From the NCBI GenBank assembly GCA_020741375.1, contig DYZF01000020.1, positions 1 through 9,498 on the forward strand: DNA of 9,498 nt, in the 5' to 3' direction. Made by a program: the position numbers and the translations under genes. This document shows, in pieces, positions 4,773-9,498 of the stretch. The stretch's first letter is position 1. Every line of letters starts with the position of its first letter. This DNA is from Tessaracoccus flavescens. GTDB taxonomy: Bacteria > Actinomycetota > Actinomycetes > Propionibacteriales > Propionibacteriaceae. Under the pieces are notes generated by a model. It did not search any database. It was not told where the DNA came from and saw nothing but the letters and a program-made list of their open reading frames with translations.

Positions 4773-6185
4773 TTACGCCAGCGACACGATCTCTTCCGCC
4801 GACGCGACCACAGCCGCGACCAGCTCATCGTCCTCAGCCAGCGACGGCGCCACGTACCCGAGCACCGCGCGCACGTCGGCCTCCAAATTCTCCGACCCCT
4901 GGCCGCCGACGACCAACGCCTGAACCCGGTCCGCCGCGGCGTCCTTCACCGGCGCGCCCAACCCACGCAGGTGCAGCGTCCACGCCGCGACCGCGCGGAT
5001 CGCGCCAACAGGCAGCTCGCCCTTCTCCCGGAACGCGACCAGCGTCGGCGCAATCCGCACCGGCAGCTTCTGCGAACCATCCGCCGCGATCTGCGCCAGC
5101 AGGTGACGGATGTTGGGGTTCTCGAACCGCTCGATCAGCTTGTCCGCGTACTCCTCCCACGGCACCGACAGGCCCGAACCGGCCTCGGCCCACCACTGCT
5201 TCACCCAACCGCGGACGGTCTCGTTGGTGATCGCGTCGTAGACCGTCTCCAGCCCGAGGATCGGCGCCGCGTACGCCATGAGCGTGTGCGAGCCGTTGAG
5301 CATCCACAGCTTCCGCTGCTCGTAGGGCTCAACCTCGTCGACGATGGTGGCGCCGGCAGATTCCCAGTCGGGTCGACCTGCGGGGAACTGCCCCGAGATG
5401 ACCCACTCGCTGAACGGCTCAGTGGGAACGGGGGAGACGTCCTCGTAGCCCTCAGCCTCAGCAACCTCGGAGACCAGTTCGTCGGTCGTCGCCGGAGTGA
5501 TCCGGTCCACCATGCACGTGGCCCACGCGACGTTTTCGTCCATCCACCCCACCAGCGATTCGTCGACGGCGCGAGCCGCGTCGGTCACCACCCGGCCGAA
5601 GGCCGAACCGTTGTCGGGGATGTTGTCGCAGGGCAGGACGGTGAGCGCACCGACGCCGGCGGCTCGGCGGGCGAGCAGCCCGGCGAGGATGCGGGCAGGC
5701 GGGGTCGCGACCTCGGCCGCAGCGACTGCGTCCACAGACAGGTCACCGGCGGAGACCAACTCGCGCAGCACGTCGAGATCAGCCGCGACCGCTGAATCGT
5801 CCACATCAAGCGACCCGTCAGCCGCCCGGTAGTAGCCGGCCTCCGTGACGGTGGACGTCACGACGGCCAACTCCGGCGACGCGAAGTAGCGCACCAGCGA
5901 CGCGAAGTCGGAGGCCGGGTGCACGTGTGACACCGACGAGATCACCTCGTAGGAGTCGCCGTCGGCGCCCTTCGTGATGAGCGTGTACAGCCCGTCCTGC
6001 GGCGTCAGCGCCTCCGACATCGTCGGGCGGCGACCGGTGAACGCCGCGATGCCCCACTGCTCGGCGTCCGAGGCGTGCTCGGTGTACCAGGCCTGGTGGG
6101 CGCGGGTGAAGTTGCCGAGCCCGAGGTGGACGAGGCGGACGGGGGCCGCGGGGCGGCCATGGGTGGTGCGGGAGAGTCTGGTCAC
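4773..6185 (-). CDS. uxuB: D-fructuronate reductase / mannonate oxidoreductase (long-chain polyol dehydrogenase family)
   Basis: NAD-dependent cytosolic oxidoreductase of the mannitol dehydrogenase family. In uronate catabolism it reduces D-fructuronate to D-mannonate. The 470-residue product has the N-terminal Rossmann signature HLGLGNFTRAHQAWY (20-34; G22, G24, F26) and the catalytic pattern of polyol-specific long-chain dehydrogenases, K292, N297 and H300 in KLWMLNGSH, with the spacing seen in mannitol 2-dehydrogenase. The start is the GTG at 6185, which overlaps the uxaC stop in a GTGA junction, with GAAGG (6196-6200) 10 nt upstream; the open frame further upstream is antisense-like noise within uxaC. 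Sequence alone does not separate fructuronate reductase from tagaturonate reductase or mannitol/arabitol dehydrogenase; the immediate uxaC neighbour favours a uronate role. It is the last gene of the operon, and no uxuA follows it. Confidence 0.9.
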   Translation of the reverse strand: MTRLSRTTHGRPAAPVRLVHLGLGNFTRAHQAWYTEHASDAEQWGIAAFTGRRPTMSEALTPQDGLYTLITKGADGDSYEVISSVSHVHPASDFASLVRYFASPELAVVTSTVTEAGYYRAADGSLDVDDSAVAADLDVLRELVSAGDLSVDAVAAAEVATPPARILAGLLARRAAGVGALTVLPCDNIPDNGSAFGRVVTDAARAVDESLVGWMDENVAWATCMVDRITPATTDELVSEVAEAEGYEDVSPVPTEPFSEWVISGQFPAGRPDWESAGATIVDEVEPYEQRKLWMLNGSHTLMAYAAPILGLETVYDAITNETVRGWVKQWWAEAGSGLSVPWEEYADKLIERFENPNIRHLLAQIAADGSQKLPVRIAPTLVAFREKGELPVGAIRAVAAWTLHLRGLGAPVKDAAADRVQALVVGGQGSENLEADVRAVLGYVAPSLAEDDELVAAVVASAEEIVSLA

Positions 6186-7612
6186 AGCTTGAACACCTTC
6201 TTGGGGAGGGCCGACACGAGGTCGACGGCGGTCTCGAGGGCCTCGTCCATGGCGAGCCGGTGCTCGGCCACCAATCCGGCGAGGAAGGCGGAATCGACGC
6301 GTCGGGCCACGTCGTGGCGGGCGGGGATGGAGCAGAACGCGCGGGTGTCGTCGATGAAGCCGGAGGTCTTGGCGAAGCCGGCGTAGCCAGTCACCGAGCG
6401 GCGGTAGCGCATGATGGCGTCGGTCTCGTCGATGAACCACCACGGGGCGCCGACGTAGAGCCCGCGGTACCAGCCGGCCAGCGGGGCCAGCTCGCGGGAG
6501 TACACGGATTCGTCCATGGTGAACACGACGAGGTGGAAGCCGTCTGCGTTGCCGTAGGCGTCCAGCATCGGCTGCAGCGCGCGGGTGAACTCGACGGCGT
6601 ACGGCACGTCGCCGCCGACGTCGGCCCCGAACCGGGCCTGCGCGTCGGAATCGTGGTTGCGGTAGACGGCCGGGTGCAGCGTCATGACGAGGCCGTCGTC
6701 GACGGCCAGCTTGGCCTGATCGTTGAGCATGTGACGACGCAGCGCGTCGGCCTCGGGCTGGGCGATCTCGCCCGCGAGGGCGGCCTGGAAGTACTTCTCG
6801 GCGTCGGCGTCGGAGAGACGGGCGGTGCCCGCGTCGGCGTGCGAGTGGTCCGTGGAGACGGCGCCGTTGTCCTTGAAGAACTGGCGACGCACGCGCATGG
6901 CTTCGAGGTGCGAGGCGTAGTCGTGGATGTCGACATCGGTGACCTTCGCGAGGTTCGCCGTCAGCTCGCGCCAGCCGGGGCGGGCGGATTCGAGGTAGGC
7001 GTCAGGGCGGAAGGTGGGCACGACGCGGCCGTCCCACGTCGGATCGTTGGCCAGCTTCTGGTGCGCCGCGAGATCCGAGCACGGATCATCGGTGGTGGCC
7101 ATGACCTCGATGTTGAACTTCTTGTACAGCGCGCGCGGCAGGAAATCGTCCTGCGTGAGGCATTCGGCGATCTGGTCGTAGATCTGGTCTGCCGTTTCGG
7201 CGGACGGGCGCACCTTGACGCCGAACACGTCGTGGAACTCGGATTCGAACCAGAACTGCACCGGGGTGCCGCGCAGGAACTTCCAGTTGTCGCACAGCCT
7301 CCGGAAGCCGGCGCGCGCCTGCTCTTCGGTGAGCGGGGTGCCGACCGGGACGCCCAGATCTTCGAGATCGACGCCGCCCGCGGAGTGCAGCATGCGGTTG
7401 GTGTAGTGGTCCGGCGTCAGCAGGAGCGTCGTCGGGTCCGTGAACGGCTGGTTGTCGGCCAGCCACTCGGCCGGGACGTGGCCGTGCGGGGAGACGATGG
7501 GCAGGTCCGCGACTGCTTGGTACAGCTCGCGGGCGATCTCACGGGTGCCGGGATCTGCGGGCAGAAGTCGGTCCGGATGGGGCGATAGCGGTGCGGGGTT
7601 CATCTTCTTCAC
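6182..7612 (-). CDS. uxaC: Glucuronate/uronate isomerase UxaC
   Basis: Cytosolic isomerase of the amidohydrolase superfamily that converts D-glucuronate to D-fructuronate, and usually D-galacturonate to D-tagaturonate, the first step of uronate breakdown. The 476-residue length fits the family. Visible signatures are the N-terminal metal-site motif SPHGHVPAEW (H43, H45), LTPDHYTNRMLHSAG, the central VMTLHPAVYRNH, and the C-terminal block FIDETDAIMRYRRSVTG, IPARHDVARRVDSAFL and AEHRL. The start given is the GTG at 7612 (MKKMNPAP), 10 nt from the regulator's stop codon; an in-frame ATG at 7603, three codons on, is an equally reasonable start, and neither has a strong Shine-Dalgarno. The gene overlaps uxuB by 4 nt and follows the LacI-type regulator by 10 nt, so all three are probably co-transcribed. 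Confidence 0.97.
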   Translation of the reverse strand: MKKMNPAPLSPHPDRLLPADPGTREIARELYQAVADLPIVSPHGHVPAEWLADNQPFTDPTTLLLTPDHYTNRMLHSAGGVDLEDLGVPVGTPLTEEQARAGFRRLCDNWKFLRGTPVQFWFESEFHDVFGVKVRPSAETADQIYDQIAECLTQDDFLPRALYKKFNIEVMATTDDPCSDLAAHQKLANDPTWDGRVVPTFRPDAYLESARPGWRELTANLAKVTDVDIHDYASHLEAMRVRRQFFKDNGAVSTDHSHADAGTARLSDADAEKYFQAALAGEIAQPEADALRRHMLNDQAKLAVDDGLVMTLHPAVYRNHDSDAQARFGADVGGDVPYAVEFTRALQPMLDAYGNADGFHLVVFTMDESVYSRELAPLAGWYRGLYVGAPWWFIDETDAIMRYRRSVTGYAGFAKTSGFIDDTRAFCSIPARHDVARRVDSAFLAGLVAEHRLAMDEALETAVDLVSALPKKVFKL

Positions 7613-7622
7613 TCACTTTTCG

Positions 7623-8636
7623 TTACTTGGAAAGCTGTGGGGCGGGTGCGATGGATTCGCGGGCGAAGAGCTCCATGGGCACGACGATGGTCTCGGCCGA
7701 CGGCGTGCTGCGGTGCTTCAACTGGGTGATGAGGGCGCGCGCGGCTCGCACGCCGATCTGGCTGGTGGAGGCCGCAACCGACGTCAGCGTCGGCGTGGTC
7801 AGAACCGAGGAGATGGAGTTGTCGACGCCCACAACTGAGACGTCGTCGGGGATGATGAGGCCGGCGTTCTGGGCGGCCTTCATGAAGCCGATGGCCATGA
7901 TGTCGTTGAACGCGATGACGGCGGTGGTGGGGTGTTCCTGCCACTGCTTGAAGCTGCCGAAGCCGCCCTGCACCGACGGCGTCACCGGGCCTTCGCGGCG
8001 CACGTGGAGGCTGAGTTCGTGGCAGGCCTCGGAGACGGCGCGCCAGCGGATGCCGTCGGCCCACGACGCGGCCGGCCCCGCGAGGTAGGTCAGGTGGGTG
8101 TGGCCAAGGGTGGCGAGGTGTTCGACGACGCGACGCATGCCGCGCGCGGTGTCGCCGACCACCGACGGCAGCCCAGCGACGATGCGGTTGACGGCCACGA
8201 CGGGGCACTGCTTGACCACCTGGTTGATCGCGGAATCGCTCATCCGCGACGCGGTGAGTGCGATGCCGTCGACGATGGGCGTGACGGTCTTGATCGCGGC
8301 CTGCTCGGCGCCGGCGTCTTCGTGCGAATCCAGCAGCAGGACGGCGTAGCCGTTGGCGTTGGCCTCCTGCTGGAACCCCTTCATGATGTGCGCGTAGACG
8401 GGGTTGGTGACGTCGGCCACCACGAACGCCAGCACGTTGGTGGCGGTGCCCACCTCGGGGCGACCGATGGGCTTGACGCGGTAGCCCAGCCTGGCCGCCG
8501 CCTCATGGATGCGTTCCGCGGTCACTGCGTTGACGCGGCCGGGGCGGGCGAACGCGCGCGACACCGTCGACGGCGCCACCCCCGCTTCCTTGGCGACGTC
8601 GTAGATCGTGACGCGCCCGCGACTCTGCTCGGCCAT
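7623..8636 (-). CDS. LacI-family transcriptional regulator, probably of the uronate operon
   Basis: DNA-binding repressor of the LacI/GalR family, 337 residues. The N-terminal helix-turn-helix is canonical, TIYDVAKEAGVAPSTVSRAF (10-29), followed by VTAERIHEAAARLGYR (38-53). The ligand-binding domain begins near VLAFVVADVTNPVYAHIMKG and has FNDIMAIGF, IPDDVSVVGVDN and the C-terminal LTSVAASTSQIGVRAA segments of the periplasmic-binding-protein-like fold. The hinge after YR53 reads VKPIGRPEVGTAT and lacks the usual A-A-R-x-L hinge helix, so minor-groove contact may be altered. The ATG at 8636 shares one base with the larC stop (TGATG), and GGAAGG (8643-8648) lies 6 nt before it. The effector is unknown; the position just before uxaC and uxuB suggests a uronate or an intermediate. 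No operator could be located, since the operon promoter is outside the window. Confidence 0.95.
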   Translation of the reverse strand: MAEQSRGRVTIYDVAKEAGVAPSTVSRAFARPGRVNAVTAERIHEAAARLGYRVKPIGRPEVGTATNVLAFVVADVTNPVYAHIMKGFQQEANANGYAVLLLDSHEDAGAEQAAIKTVTPIVDGIALTASRMSDSAINQVVKQCPVVAVNRIVAGLPSVVGDTARGMRRVVEHLATLGHTHLTYLAGPAASWADGIRWRAVSEACHELSLHVRREGPVTPSVQGGFGSFKQWQEHPTTAVIAFNDIMAIGFMKAAQNAGLIIPDDVSVVGVDNSISSVLTTPTLTSVAASTSQIGVRAARALITQLKHRSTPSAETIVVPMELFARESIAPAPQLSK

Positions 8637-9498
8637 CACACCCCTTCCGGCCAGGGCGCCCCCGCGGCGAGACCTGCCTGCCATGCGGCCGACATCGCCT
8701 CGGAGAGCGCAACTCGTTGGGACACCTGCAGGTGCTGGGCCAGCGCTTCGACGTCGCTGAACTCGGCTGTTGCCTGCTGGATTGTGGATCCGGGGCCGTC
8801 GCCCGAGATCTTGATGCGCACGTCGTGGCCCTCGACGTTGACCGTGCGCCACGTGCGCTGCAGCACTCGCCGCGACCACGGCGGCGACACCCGCACCCCG
8901 ATGGTGGAGGTGTGCGCGATGAGGGCGTCGGCCACGGCGCCGACGGCGTCGTTGGGGGCCAGGGCGGAGATGGTGTGGGCGGGGCGGCCCTTCTTCATCA
9001 CGATGGGGGTGAGCCACGCGTCGACGGCGCCGGCGTCCAGGACTCGGTCGAGGACGGCGGGCCACAGGCGGGGGTCGAGGTCGTCGACGTTGGCGCTGAT
9101 CTGGTGCACCTCCGACGGGGTCGCGGGAGCGCCGGGCTGGCCGGCGGCGGAGGCGTCGTGGGTGGTGGCACGGGTGCCGACGACGACGCGCAGCACGCCA
9201 GCGCGGTCCTTCCGCATACGGGATCCGGCGCCGGTGCCGACGGCGTCGACGCGCATGGTGGGCAGCGGGCCCACCTCGTCGCAGAGCGTGACGATGGCCG
9301 CCATGCCGGTGGGGGTGCACAGCTCGCCGGCTTCGGCGGGGCCGCCGGCCTCGATCTGCCAGCCCTTCGCCAGCTCGATGACGGCGGGCGGCGGGACGGT
9401 GAGTTCGCCGTGCTGCGTGCGGACGGTGCCGGTGCCCACCGCGACCACGGAGCTGCTCGCGTCGGCGATCCCGAGCGTGCGAACGGCTTCGGCGATGC
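8636..9498 (-). CDS. larC: Nickel-pincer cofactor biosynthesis protein LarC, 5' end outside window
   Basis: LarC (DUF111 family) inserts nickel into the pyridinium dithiocarboxylate nucleotide to form the nickel-pincer nucleotide used by lactate racemase LarA and its homologues. The frame is open to the right edge, so 287 codons, including the stop, are visible and the N-terminal part is missing. Matches to the family are HGELTVPPPAV, then ELCTPTGMAAI; the start of the LarC2-like part, VHQISANVDDLDPRLWP; the hallmark TPIVMKKGRPAH; TSTIGVRVS with a following basic stretch; and VNVEGHDVRIKIS. The join between the LarC1-like and LarC2-like parts is in one continuous frame, unlike the L. plantarum gene, which needs a frameshift. 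An apparent GTG start at 9448 is internal, because homology continues upstream (AVRTLGIADASSSVV). The stop overlaps the regulator's ATG by 1 nt, so larC is probably the upstream member of the uronate operon. Confidence 0.92.
   Translation of the reverse strand, partial: IAEAVRTLGIADASSSVVAVGTGTVRTQHGELTVPPPAVIELAKGWQIEAGGPAEAGELCTPTGMAAIVTLCDEVGPLPTMRVDAVGTGAGSRMRKDRAGVLRVVVGTRATTHDASAAGQPGAPATPSEVHQISANVDDLDPRLWPAVLDRVLDAGAVDAWLTPIVMKKGRPAHTISALAPNDAVGAVADALIAHTSTIGVRVSPPWSRRVLQRTWRTVNVEGHDVRIKISGDGPGSTIQQATAEFSDVEALAQHLQVSQRVALSEAMSAAWQAGLAAGAPWPEGV

Noticed and set aside
4608..5795. 395-codon plus-strand open frame antisense to uxuB
   Set aside because: Arg-rich composition with no motifs; the opposing frame has full catalytic signatures of the polyol dehydrogenase family.
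6260..7588. 442-codon plus-strand open frame antisense to uxaC
   Set aside because: Low-complexity Val/Gly/Glu/Arg composition mirrors the codon bias of uxaC on the other strand; no ribosome binding site or recognisable domain.

Overview
The window looks like chromosomal DNA from a high-GC Gram-positive bacterium, most likely an actinobacterium of the Propionibacteriaceae type. This is inferred from the strong G/C bias at third codon positions, GTG starts, candidate leaderless promoters (a -10 box 6 nt before the start codon) and the actinobacterial pair tadA plus 'tRNA adenosine deaminase-associated protein'. No rRNA, tRNA, CRISPR array or intact insertion sequence was seen.

Left part (1-3118): a YwiC-like membrane protein (minus, running off the left edge) lies downstream of upp, the uracil phosphoribosyltransferase of pyrimidine salvage (minus). 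Divergent from upp is a two-gene operon: an acidic tadA-associated protein, then tadA, which makes inosine at the tRNA wobble position. A 133-residue four-helix membrane protein of unknown function follows. These are ordinary housekeeping genes.

Middle (3119-4772): a 293-nt non-coding gap holds a GC-rich hairpin and a very long, almost perfect 30-bp inverted repeat. Next is an MFS transporter broken by a 1-nt frameshift in its central loop. The convergent gap after it (4596-4772) contains a degenerate copy of what I recognise as an actinobacterial intergenic palindromic repeat, a small hairpin and a pair of 13-nt direct repeats.

Right part (4773-9498, all minus, transcribed right to left): larC (5' end outside the window), a LacI-family regulator, uxaC and uxuB, tightly packed (1-nt overlap, 9-nt gap, 4-nt overlap). 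UxaC and UxuB convert D-glucuronate to D-fructuronate and then D-mannonate. LarC builds the nickel-pincer cofactor used by LarA-type 2-hydroxyacid racemases and epimerases. No uxuA (mannonate dehydratase) follows uxuB, where the operon ends.

The most interesting idea is inferred from this linkage. A LarA-family nickel epimerase encoded upstream, off-window, may convert D-mannonate to D-gluconate, routing glucuronate into the pentose phosphate pathway without UxuA. Its key member is not visible here, so it remains a hypothesis with a clear test.
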